From Glossina fuscipes (taxonomy: Eukaryota; Arthropoda; Insecta; Diptera; Glossinidae), in contig NW_023998464.1 of NCBI RefSeq assembly GCF_014805625.2, positions 8,093,813-8,157,812 on the forward strand: a stretch of 64,000 bases of DNA. The letters run 5' to 3'. A program made the translations under genes and the position numbers. The first letter of the stretch is position 1; every line of letters starts with the position of its first letter. The notes beneath the pieces were generated by a model that did not search any database, was not told where the DNA came from, and saw nothing but the letters and a program-made list of their open reading frames with translations. Positions 49,601 to 61,305 of the stretch are shown here, piece by piece.

Positions 49601-50110
49601 CAAGTGCTCTTACCGTAAACCACATGCTGAGCGTAAAAGTCTAATTGACCGAAGGAAGTTATTTCCAAAAATTTTAAATAAATACTATCCCGTCTTCTGA
49701 AGGCAATATTTTTATAATGATTTTATTGGTTATTGCGTTAAAAACAAATATTCGAAATATTCAGCTCAATTCGACGCCTTAACGATCTTCATGCACTCAT
49801 TCATCCATTACCATACATTGATTTTATGATTGCCAATTATTTTCGCTCATGATTAGAGCGATAAGTTGAAGATGGCTTATATAAAAGTAAAAAGTTTTCA
49901 AAATTATTAAAAAAATTTCAAAAATTGTTAAAACAAAATAACTCTTACTCTTATTGATTGCTAAACGTTACGATCAGCTTAACATATGACACAAATATGC
50001 GAGCAAATCATGTGAACATACATTTGCAATAGTATACGTCTGCCCAGATTGCTTAACCTTCGGCCCCAGTGGCAGCCTTTTAAACAAATAATAACGCGGG
50101 GGACAAATTA

Positions 50111-50125
50111 CATACATACATACAT
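50111..50125. repeat. (CATA)n microsatellite
   Basis: About four CATA units read directly. Confidence 0.75.
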
Positions 50126-53013
50126 TACAAATAGACGGTTTCTTTTGTTTTCCTAACCAATAATTTAAAATGTGCTAATGAAAATAAAACAATAATAATT
50201 TTTATGAGAAACCACGCAGCAATTGTAAGTATCAGAAAACTCCTGTCTCTGTCGTCAGTTACGCCGGTTCACAACAGATTAATCCTACATACTACAATTA
50301 GCCACTGGGGAGTATTTTCCTTCATTGTAACGTTCGTACATGTACTAAGGCTTTTTTGCAACCGACAAGATAACCAAAGTGAGCCAAGCGACCGTTTCTT
50401 AATCTTCTTTAATTTGTTCGTTAGGTAAATATATAAAGTATTGTGAGTCGTCCCACAACTTTCCGGAAAATCTTTCCGTTCTTCTTCAAGCTAATTGATT
50501 TTTCCGAAAGCGAAAGCTAGCAATAGCTGAAGCGTATAACATTTTTAATCATGATCAGATCTGAAACTCAGATCAGATTTGAAAGCGCAAGAAGCGAAAG
50601 AAGTGTATTGAGAAACCAAGTTTAAATATTAACTAATTTTCTTCTCCGTAAACGGGATATACATTCCCAAGTGTATACCATTATAACGTATAGACGTACA
50701 CTACAAGAAATTTATGAGATTTGACTCTATGCCATCTATGGGCCATATTTCGTCTCTAAATCAACGGCAATTTATCGCTTTTCAACAATGCCGGAATTTT
50801 CGGGATGTGCTTGCCTTGTGAAACTCAAGACAATTTTTAAGCGAATCCTCTCTTTTTTAAGAATCAGAAATGTAATTATTTTGATTATCGCGTTATGGAG
50901 AAAGGTCTCCGAATACGATTCCTATAAATCACTTCCTGCATTAGAAATATTTCGCAAAAATTGCCTCCACTCAAGTTGGGAGGAAGTGAAAGTGAGAGAG
51001 TAACTAAAGGTGCCTTGGAAAATCAATTATTTTATTTAATTAAATTGTAAGAGAAATTAATTGATCTTTTGATTGCATTGATGAATTGATGAAATGAAAT
51101 TGATTGGAATTGATTTTTTCGATCTTCTTTTAAGCTTACAAAGGAAATGGAAATGTTGGTTGGACATACCTGTTTATATATCAAGAGGACGTATAAGCAG
51201 ATATGAAAACATGTCTGCAGTTAACACAATCAGGCAAAAAAGCAATGCGAATGCAAAATACGTTTTATTGGTTTGTGCGTTGGTTCGCCTCTTAGCCTAT
51301 CAATTCGTTTGTCTGCCTGACTGCTCCAATGTCAAGATATTGAAGAAAGCATCCTTGTTATCCAAACAAAAACACATATCTGTCTGTCTGTGTATAAATT
51401 GGAAAACACAACAAAAAAAAAAAAAGAAAAAGTTTCACTCAGTTGGTGGCAGTAACAGACAGACGATAATTTTTACACTGAAATGTGATGTGAAGCTATG
51501 GCAACTTGCAGCAATATATACAAACAGGCTTGTGCACACTTGTTTGTACATATCTATGTATATATGTATAAATATATATAAATACATGTGAGTTCATAAT
51601 ACGACTTTTACTTTTTTCATGATGCGTTTTATGTTCCCTTTTTCGTCTTCGTTTTCTTCTTTTTTTTCTTCGTAGTTAACAAGACTTCGCTAAGCCAACC
51701 AGTTGAAATTATGTTAAAAAGATACAAACCCTTTCCACGAAACGAAAATGTATACAAAAAAAAAAAAATTGATTTAAATAAAGGATAAAGGAAAACATAT
51801 ACAACCAAATTTAAATCGCGCGACATGTACAACATAATATTTGTCTGCAAACAAACGCGCATACACAAATTTTTAGCAAACGCTGATGTAGAAAAACAAA
51901 TAAACAAAACGGCACGACCGCCTGTTTATCTAACTGTCTGTCTGTTATGGTACTAGCATCACCGTAAAGCGAATAACAAATAAGAAAACGAATGCTTTTG
52001 ACTTGAGGTAAACTTTGAATACCCCTACAAACCGCGACATCGCGTTCTTATGCCACAAAAGTTATAGTAATAGACACAACGTAGAGCAAAAAAATTACAA
52101 ATGCTTTTATATCAGCGCTTTATTTAGGATCCAAACAGGAGAGCTTTTAAAAGAGTGCAGAAACTAACCATACGCCAAGTGTTGAAATGTTATAGACTTG
52201 CGGGTCACAAAACAAAAGAACAAAAGAAAAATGGACTCTGTTTGTCAATGTTCAACATCAATTTAGAGAGTTGGTTTTTAATTTTCAAGAAAAAAATTTT
52301 ACATTTTACAAATTTAGCTATGGAAACCAACCAACTTTGACGACGTCAATCATGCCCGGTATGTTATAAAAGTGTATTTCAAATTTGTTCGGGTTCGTTC
52401 GTTAGCTCTCGAACAAAAAATATGGGATAAATTTACCAAAAAAACATCTAAAAGAACATTCTCGCAACGTTTGCTCGCCTTAGGGGATAAGCCTTTGGTT
52501 TGTGCCTGCAAGCTACGGGCATTACGCCTCTTTTCGCACTATTTAGACTTAATACTCCTCACCGATTGTGCGCTAAATTTCAAGTCGATATTATAATTTC
52601 TCATTTTATTGGTATTAGCGGATTAGTGGATTAGTGGCAAGAACGGGCCATCCCGATTAGGCCGAATTTAGATTTTAAATTGATGATCAAAGAGGGCAAA
52701 TCACTAATGCGTGTCTTCTGGGTGCTGCGAATGCAATTATAAACCTAATTTACTCTCTTCTTTTAACGGCCAATACAAAATAAGTTAACAAGCTAACGAA
52801 TAATCACGAAAATATGGTGCTAAGTGAAAAGCTATACACAGGCGTCGAGGAATACATTTTTGTGAGAAAAAGCTACAAATATTAAACGTACTTTTCCATT
52901 TTTGATGAAACTCCTCTTTATATTTTTTCCATTTTTTCATATATTTTTAATTTTCGTTGCATGCTTTGTGATAAAAACTGATGATATAAAAGTATATAAA
53001 TGTTATAATTACT

Positions 53014-53033
53014 CAAAAAAAAAAAAAAAAAAA
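53014..53033. repeat. poly(A) homopolymer, about 20 bp
   Basis: An A run of about 20 bases with no recognisable retroposed body upstream. Confidence 0.85.
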
Positions 53034-55248
53034 CGAGCACCTGTTGAATATTTAAGCCAGTCAATCATTTCAAATTTCACATTGCTTTTTATGTTCGCTA
53101 CCGTCCGCACTGGTGATATAATAATTTTATTAAATAATTTGAAGCGCCAAAAGGCATATATTAGGGCTAACCAGTAGTAATCAATTATTTGCAAAAAAAA
53201 AGTTGGTTTGGACTTTAATTTTGATTATTGAAGAGGAGTTTTCGATAAAGTAGACTCTTCTCCTTTAGTCTTTCATTCGATATTCTTTTTAGCACTTGTA
53301 TTGGATCTTTTAAGTCTGTAAAATTGACGTTGCGAGCGTTTCTCGATACGATTGCAATGCAAATTGAGCCCGGCATGTTTGCCATTGTTTAGAATATTTA
53401 GCTATACGGGGATACAATCTATTTTATCTCCACCGTAAGCAATACCCACGCGATTGGGCTATATGCATAGTTCGCAGTCTCATCTTCCGTAATAATACTT
53501 TTCACGAATTAGACATCGTTGTTGCACAGAAGTAGTAAAAACCGGAAAAGTTACTCTTGTATATTTAGAAAAACACGTGTTATCTTGCAGTAATCAAACA
53601 TATTGAAATATTAAACTCTAACTAGATATCGAAGACAGAGCCCTACTACCAACCAACAAAAAAATAATTTCTTGATTTCCAATTTAAATCAAAAATCCAT
53701 CTTGATTTTGCTCGCAGCAGTTACATCGCAAAGAAAAGCTAGCAAACGGAGGTAATCTTAACCACAAACATCGTTTCGTTTGGGGCGAAAATACCAAATC
53801 ATTTCTAATCAAATATAGACTTAAAGGTATCTTAGCTGTTCCCTTGCAAATCAGTTCATCTCAAAGCCATCATCACAACTCCAAACAATCCATGGTGAAC
53901 GAGGGTTGCTTACTTACTTTAAATATTTTGCACGACGCGCTTACAATGACCGATTAGGAATTAATGAAAATGATAAGAAAAGATTCAAAGGTAGATAAGA
54001 AGCAAAGAATTTACTCCCAACTATTAACAATGCTGATTATAAAGAGCGTGCATATAATGCTATTGACAAAATTGTGGTTGCAAAAGTCACAGCTTTTACC
54101 AAGAATAGTTACGTCAATCTAGACTGATACGTGGCTGCTTAAACGAATGCTAAGACCGGTAAGTAGAGAACAATTTGAAGCATTTCAAGCTGAAGTCAAG
54201 ATATCAATTCTTTTGATTTTACGATAAAACCTTGGAAGAAACTTTAATGTAATCCATCATTGCTTAGGATAAAGAATGCAAAACAAATATTTTTGATGCT
54301 TTAGGTAGTAAGCAATTGGTTGCGACAGCGGCGAAAAGTTATTAATAGTCAACACTAGCCCATAAGATCAATAGTTTAACGCACACAACCTTAGACAGAC
54401 GAATGTTGATTATTTTAAGTGGCTCGAGCAACGACCGCTTCATATGTTCGTGAGGGTATCAATAAATAAGTCTTAATAGCTTTCGAAGGTAATCGATTGT
54501 TAGGTTAAAGTTTGGAGTAGACGATTTTGAATGCGTTGGAATTTATTATGTATTTTGCGTTCTTGCAGATGGGTGTTGTCTCCTTTCTTTTAAAAAATTT
54601 TTATTTGCTATATTAGTCCAATAGCATGCTATCCTCCTTTATTATGATAAGTAAAAACTTCATACAAGATACTATGCAGCGAAATTGCAGAAACCAAAGC
54701 GCAAACGGACCGCAACGCGACTCAAAATTACTTGTTAGTCATTGGGAAAGTAAATTATAGAATGTATATGCGGAGAACCACGGAGCCGAAAAAGGGGTTT
54801 ATTTATTTCATTATTTGTAACATTTATAAATTCTTACGTACTATGGTTTTCAAATCATAAACAATTTACATTGATACATACAAGGGCGTAAGTTTATTAC
54901 GCAATATCCAGAAGGATTCGAAATAGGTCCATTTTTTATTACATCGGTTGATTTTCGTACCTATTCGCTTGCCCGTCTTGTCCGTACTATTTTGAGATAT
55001 TTTGGCGAATTTCGGTACAGTGACATGTTTTGGTCCAAGAGCGAACGCATATCAGAAGCGCTTCGTTTTTCAGGAAAATCCCGTGCAAAAACAATTACAT
55101 GTAAAGATGCGTAGCGTACGGAGAGATCATTACGAAAGGTTAACCTAAGCGTCACCGTGAACGATTACAACATCGTTTATGGCTTCAGAGAGCCGAAAAG
55201 TTAAGATCGTCAAAACTACATAAGTTTTAAAGAAACTTTGATTTTTGC

Positions 55249-55350
55249 ATGTGGTTGTGGTCATGGCGGGAATGTTATACACTATTCTAAGCATACTTCC
55301 GGGCGTTAATGATCATTTAATTGTGTATAACATTCGTGACCACAACCATA
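55249..55350. repeat. Imperfect inverted repeat / long hairpin, about 100 nt
   Basis: The left arm (about 55251-55282) contains GGTTGTGGTCATGGCGGGAA and then TGTTATACAC. The right arm (about 55323-55350) contains GTGTATAACATTCGTGACCA and then CAACC, the reverse complement apart from a 3-base bulge and a G-T/mismatch position. The stem is about 27 bp and the loop about 40 bases. No protein-coding or transposon context is recognised. It could be a miniature inverted-repeat relic or a small-RNA-type hairpin. Confidence 0.8.
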
Positions 55351-56379
55351 TCGCACTTCATCTCTCATCCTTGCTGTTATTGGAAAGAATTTCGAGGAGA
55401 TCTTTTTACCATTTCAATGACAGTAAGTGCATGTTTAGTCATCGTACAGTTAGGTTTAGATAATGCAATTTGTCGTATCTAATTTCATTATCCTGACCGG
55501 ATGGCATCACTAAAATGAGACCAGCAGCTCCTCTACAGGCAGCCAACTCAATCTAATCTTATTTATTGTACAGATGTGTAAAAAACGAGATTTAAAAAAA
55601 CTTTGATTTTTTTAAAATTTCAATTTTAAAATTAATAGAAATTATTAATGGATAACGCATTTGTATGCAAAAAGGCCTGCAATTACACATGTTTGATTTA
55701 ATTGACAATATTAAATGTGTTTAATTTATTTTTTAATGCTTTTGAAGGATTCACAAAAAAATATAACGATGAATATCATTAATTGCATTTTATATGACGA
55801 CATTAAATTAGATTTCAAGCAATTAATAATATGTATATATATATAAATAAAATTTATAATGGGAAAAACAAATCAATAAATTTCCAGTTAGGCAGACCGA
55901 CTAACAGTCATGCTTAGTTTATAAACGAGCAGAGAAATGTTTTAAATGTGTTTTCATAAAAAACTAACTCATATTTATTTATACATATATAGATATATAA
56001 ACAAGCAGTTGCACACATTAATAAATTTATTATTTGCATAATTTATTAGGAAGATAATTAAAACAAACATTCATGACATTGTATGCAAAATGCTCAGCAT
56101 GTTTGCTCACAATAAAATTCAACTGACACAATCCGCATATATCATGAACAATAATTAACCGAAGCAGAGCAGCCGAGCAAGCATAATTATGTGATTTAGA
56201 CGCACAGCAACAACAATAATAATAAGGAGAATAACAGCAACAATAATAACAGCCACAACACAAGTATGATTGCAATTTAGCCTGAAGAGGAATGTAATAG
56301 CAACGCAATGTTGCACTTGTACTGGCAATGCGACGGCAATGCTATGCAAAGAGCAAAGGGCAATAGAGTAACAGCGGCC

Positions 56380-56432
56380 GTAACAGTAGTAGTAGTGGTA
56401 GAAGCGGTAGTGGCACTAGTAGTCGTAGTAGG
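56380..56432. repeat. Degenerate (GTA)n trinucleotide patch
   Basis: Runs of AGTAGTAGTAGTGGTAGAAG and GGCACTAGTAGTCGTAGTAG, read directly. On the minus strand they translate as Thr/Ala-rich low complexity. Confidence 0.75.
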
Positions 56433-59400
56433 AGCAATGACTCCGATTATAAATGCAATTGCAACCGCGATTGTTAGTATTGTCTGTCCGCTGCCTGCTT
56501 GCTTGCTTACCACAAAGGAAATATATGCATAAATGGGGGAAAACGAAAGAAACAAAGAATAAAAAAAATGCCCTGAAATTATAGTAGAAAGAGTCTTGTC
56601 ACACTGACACTTGAATTGACGCGCGTGTTTAAAATGCAAAATGTAAAAATGCATAAAAAGAAGAGAAACGAAATAAAACCTAAAACCCGTAAAACATTCA
56701 GCTGTAATTGAATAACTTTGGCTGCCGTTTAAAAATATTGCCTCAACAAACGTGTGCATGCGTCTACATATGCATGTATTGGTTTTTGAGCGAAAAAAAA
56801 GAAATTCTGCCTTTCGTTTGCTTCCTCTATTTTCCCTTGTAAAGCTTGCACATAAAATCTACAAAATGTAAAAAACGTTAAAGCAACATTCATCTTAAGG
56901 TGAATGTTGAATGCCCACCATCTCACATGGATTTCATTTATTTATTAGTTGAGCCCAATTTGTATGCATTTGAACAAAAATATGAAGGATGCCAGCACTA
57001 TGAAGATTGTTAAAAGTAAATACAAAAATAAAATAACACAAAAAATTACAGTCGTTCGTACTGCAAATCGTTTTGCAGACCTCGTTTCTTTTTCGCATCG
57101 AGACGTACTGTCTTGAATATTCATAACAAATTGCAGATTAAAATTTGTAGGTTATAAAAAATATTTTGAACAAATTTTATTTAATTTTTTTCTCTCATCT
57201 ATTGTGGATTTGTGTAGAGTTTATTTTCATACATGATGTGTGAATGCAGATTATAGGCAACGCCTTTTAGAGGTTTGTTTCAATTTTTATGACTTTTCAA
57301 GACCTTTATCAGTAAATAACTAAAATGTGCAACCTGACCCAAAACTTCATCCGTCCAAGGACATGTGCCTGATTTGGTGAAAAACCTATGGCAATATTGA
57401 AATCTCTTTGGGCTCCGTTTAAGGTATTCAGTTGATAATACTGTTAGCAAATATTGTTAGTAGTGTTTATGGTAATTAATATGCCTTTCCACCGAGCAAC
57501 GAGAAAGCTTGGATTACTCTTCCATAATATATTTCGTTAGGTAGTCGGAAAAGAGTCTGTGTGAAGTTTTGTATAAAAGGGCATTAAAGAATTAATTAAT
57601 TAAATGCAGCAAAATATTTAAATGCTGAAATGCGGAAGGACCATCAAAAACGGGTCTTCATTAACAATATGTAGCTGGGAAAGTGTTGTAGTCCCAAGTC
57701 GATAACAGTCAAGCAGGCGCTACATCAGTCTTTTACCAATTTAAAACTTTACATGATAAGAAAGGATACATTGAACACGATCGAAAAATTATTGGACGTT
57801 AAGAAAATGGAAAAATTCTTGTTAATTTTTGTTCAAACTTTAATTTATAAGTGATATAATTTTTGAATCCGCTGCCCGGTATCTGTAATGGAACTAAACA
57901 TATTCTTAACAATTTTTAACAATTCTTAATTAATGCTCCAGCAGTCTTGTTCACTCGTTATAAATGTTTTGGTCTTAATATTGCGGAAATTCTTTTAATG
58001 AGATCAGAGCTAAACACGGCTACCATTACGTATGTGCTTTTACCCACCTTTTCCCTTGGTATCTCAATTTTATGGACTTTCTTTGAGAAAAATATTCTTG
58101 GACAAAGTTTTTGGACAATTAGGTAAACAAGCTCAACAGCTCTAATATAATTACACAGAATCATTTAAAAAGTACGACGAGTAAGTGAAGGGGGAGTATG
58201 TTTGCGTGTACCTATTTAGAAGATGGACTAAGCTGCATGAAAATATTAATTTATATATCGAAAATCACAGAACACTGCCTCATTCCACCGTTAGCCTGTC
58301 TTGCGAACAATTCTCCTACTCATTTTGTAAGCACAAACGTTCCGATTCGAATAGATCTTATCTTCTTTTTATTCGCGAATTTTTTATAGTCATCTTGGGA
58401 TGAGGATCCAAACTGCTTATAAACGTTCTCAAGGAAGCCAGTAAAGCAATAGTTTCTTTTTCTTTACTATTAGATCATTCAGCAGTTTGATGTGAACGGG
58501 TAGTTGTACAGACAAATAGCGAAAATTGGCTAAATTGATTTAATAAAGTCTCTATGTGTTACAATCGTTTGTTAAAGTCAATATATCCGGTGAGTGATGT
58601 CCACAAAGAACTTAGTAAAAAGTTTTAGCAATCCTAATATGAGGAGGAAATCTACTGCGCGTACGTTCCTAAGGCATATTTCAACTCCAATATCTATTGG
58701 ATGAATGAGAGCTTGCAAAGCTATAAGCAAGTGTATATTATTTAACAAGTATTGCAATAAATTAACAAGCGTTTGCAAATTTTTGACATGTGTATTTGTA
58801 TCTCAAAACTCTACGGGTCGCTCCTGCATGGGTATATTTTTGCCAAGTCAGCATGAACCGTGAAATCGGGCATATTCAGCGTCACAGATAAAGATATGCA
58901 AGCAGCTACTGCCACCGCTGTTTCTACACACATTTACATAGCACACAGCGCCATATTCCAGCACCAACGCAAACACTAACACCACCATCATTATGGGCGT
59001 TCGGTTGCTACTTGCTGTTATTGTTACCATTGATGCTATGTGCACTCACGCACATACCTACAATCAGTCAGAGGGATATTGTTCATATTACATTTGCAAT
59101 GCTTATTTTCTGCTTATACGCCTCGTCATCATCTTGTTGCAAAGTCATATTTCATAAGACACCACCACAGCCAGACGAAGATAGCGTTTTAACGAGAAAG
59201 ATGGAAATAGAAATGTACAGAGCGATAGAGGGAGAAAAAGACACAGAGAGAAAGAGAGACTCTGGCATGGCGTCCTACCACACGGACCACATACCCATAA
59301 ATGCCTACTTTAACAAGCTTGTGGCTATGTCTTGCTTAATTTTACATGATTATATAGGCGTATACATATACGCACAATACCATTATATGATAGTATGCGA

Positions 59401-59623
59401 TTGTATGATATTTTTTGCTACTTCTTTCTCAACTTTATTACAATATAAAGCAGTGAATAACAAGTTTAACTGAGAAATAGCTTGCACGTATGCATGGGTG
59501 AGTCTGTGTGTTCGTTTCGTGTATATTTTCTTTAAGGTACTAGAATTGTTGATGTATATTGTAGAGCTGAGGCAAATGAATGTCGGTTTGTCTGTAATTT
59601 TCAAAAGAGACATACACACGTGT

Positions 59624-59643
59624 AGACAGACAGACAGACAGAC
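59624..59643. repeat. (AGAC)n microsatellite
   Basis: Five AGAC units (AGACAGACAGACAGACAGAC), read directly. Confidence 0.9.
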
Positions 59644-60329
59644 ATATTGCTTGTTTAGGTGGGTTAAAACATTTTATTCATTCCGTCCCTTCGGTTTCCT
59701 TAAACTTCTGTTTTTTCTTCTTATATTCGGCTTGTGGTATATGCTGGACGTTAAAAGACATCAAGTGTCGAGCCAAAAGTGTCATTTCCCTTGACATTTA
59801 TCGCGCTCGGTTTTGGTGTCACTTCAAATACTTGTTTATGCAAGTTCTTGTGCAAAAAAGCTTGCTCGTTCCCACACGCACACCTAGAAACGCACATATA
59901 AATGTGTGAAGTTGTTTGAAAGTTATTTATGGTTTTTTTTATTTATTTAAGTTTTGTATAACAAAATATTTAAATGTATAAATTTTTAAAGACAACCCAA
60001 TCATATACATGGTACCAAACGTTTCGCTCCTCTTCCACCTTAAATGCGCACGTAAAGCAGTGATACGACGTCGACTCGTTTGTCTGTTGGTGGCATTTTC
60101 ACAGTATTTGCGTTCAGTTAAATCAGTGATTGTTTGCATCCGATTAATGAAACGATATGTTAATCTGATCATGACTTTTAAAATTTTGCGTCGACTCTTG
60201 GCGAAGATAGCCGAGAAATCTCAAAAAATATAAAAATCTGGAAAAGTGGAAACTTAAAGTAAGTACCAAGAAAAATTTTTAAAGTAGGAAAGCCTAAAAC
60301 TTTCGAAGGCATTCAATAAGGAAGCTTCT

Positions 60330-60689
60330 TTAGTTTCCTATTGCAAAAGATCTAGGTACTTCCATGTTATTTTTCGCATAGGGATCAGCGACTGTGACTT
60401 TGAGAAAGAGAAAAGGTCTTTTCCTTGCGTATGTACGGCTTTCAAATTCACAAATACCTAAACGGCCAAGTGAAAGTTTCCGTGGACGAATAACTTGCGG
60501 CCCCTCCTCTTTTGGTTTCGCCCATTGACACATCAAATCGAAACGTTGCAAATAATTGAAACATCCTCCTTCGCATCCGGCAAATGCGGTGAATTCTCGC
60601 AGTGAATTCCGTTTTGAAAAATTAGAATGGACACTTCTGTGTTCAGATTGACTACATAGTCTTTTTCCGAAAATACCAGTAATTGACAA
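60330..60689 (-). other. Unassigned 119-codon minus-strand ORF
   Basis: The frame runs from 60689 to a stop at 60330 and is richer in G+C than its surroundings. It encodes a basic, cysteine-containing sequence with segments CEGGCFNYLQRF, GRLGICEFESRTYARKRP and FLKVTVADPYAKNN. I recognise no domain, signal peptide or membrane segment. It lies about 280 bp from the 3' tail of the CR1/Jockey-type LINE but outside it. It could be a decayed transposon gene, a fragment of a host exon or a chance frame. Confidence 0.25.
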
Positions 60690-60968
60690 GGACGTCCTTT
60701 GAAAATAAGTTTATGTTAAAACATTTAACTTCCGTCATCACTTAATCACTGCTTAATATAGTTGTTCATAGAACGACTTTTCAAAGTAAAGAATTAGTTG
60801 GGAAATGGCCGAAAAAGTCGTCCGGCCCGAAACATTTTCAATAGCGTACGCCCTTGTTCCAAAGCATGAATGTGTACCAAATTTCATCAAAATATTTTCA
60901 TACGAATATTTTAACCAATGATCGCGTAAGAGCAAATATACAATTTCGAGAGCTAAACTGGTAATGCC

Positions 60969-60998
60969 TTTATTTATTTATTTATTTATTTATTTATT
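60969..60998 (-). repeat. (TAAA)n 3' tail of the CR1/Jockey-type LINE
   Basis: On the plus strand this is a pure TTTA repeat. On the element's sense strand it is (AAAT/TAAA)n, about 310 bp after the ORF stop. A short tandem-repeat tail instead of poly(A) agrees with a CR1-like rather than a classical Jockey element. Confidence 0.8.
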
Positions 60999-61305
60999 CC
61001 ACTTATACAAGAAACTCAACTAAAACAAAATGGCAGTCGAGTTCAATTGACTCTTAAGTAAATCTTAAAATTAATTAATAATAAAACTTAGTATAACTAC
61101 AATAAAACAAATAAGGAGGAAAAAAAAAGAAAGAAAAAAAAAAAAAAAAGCATGTATACAATTAGCATAGAGCCACACCCACAACCGATACAGGACCAAA
61201 TTGCAAGTGAACCCCTAAGCCATAGCAAACATGCATAAGCTTGGCAACCGATAATTGTTAACAACAAATTAATTTTCGACTCATAATGACATATTTAAGG
61301 TTAAG

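Larger units (their letters stand above)
46685..55240. other. AT-rich stretch with homopolymers and microsatellites, no gene supported
   Basis: A/T homopolymers occur at about 49378-49393, 51411-51425 and 53014-53033, and a (CATA)n run at about 50111-50125. A 165-codon plus-strand frame at 51094-51591 contains a Lys-homopolymer from one of the A runs and has no recognisable domain. I saw no splice-linked exons. If the receptor's first exon lies in the window, it may be here, but I could not identify it. Confidence 0.4.
55470..60320. other. AT-rich stretch with trinucleotide-rich patches, no gene supported
   Basis: Two low-complexity patches occur: CAA/AAT-rich at about 56200-56262 and GTA/GTG-rich at about 56380-56432. 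They inflate several overlapping frames (for example 56277-56759 on the minus strand, Thr- and Ala-rich), which I do not accept as genes. An (AGAC)n run lies at 59624-59643. No exons or RNA genes were recognised. Confidence 0.4.

Noticed and set aside
51094..51591. 165-codon plus-strand ORF
   Set aside because: It runs through an A homopolymer (poly-Lys) and microsatellite-like sequence, with no domain.
56277..56759. 160-codon minus-strand ORF, Thr/Ala-rich
   Set aside because: Its length is caused by a GTA-type trinucleotide patch without stops. No signal of a real protein.
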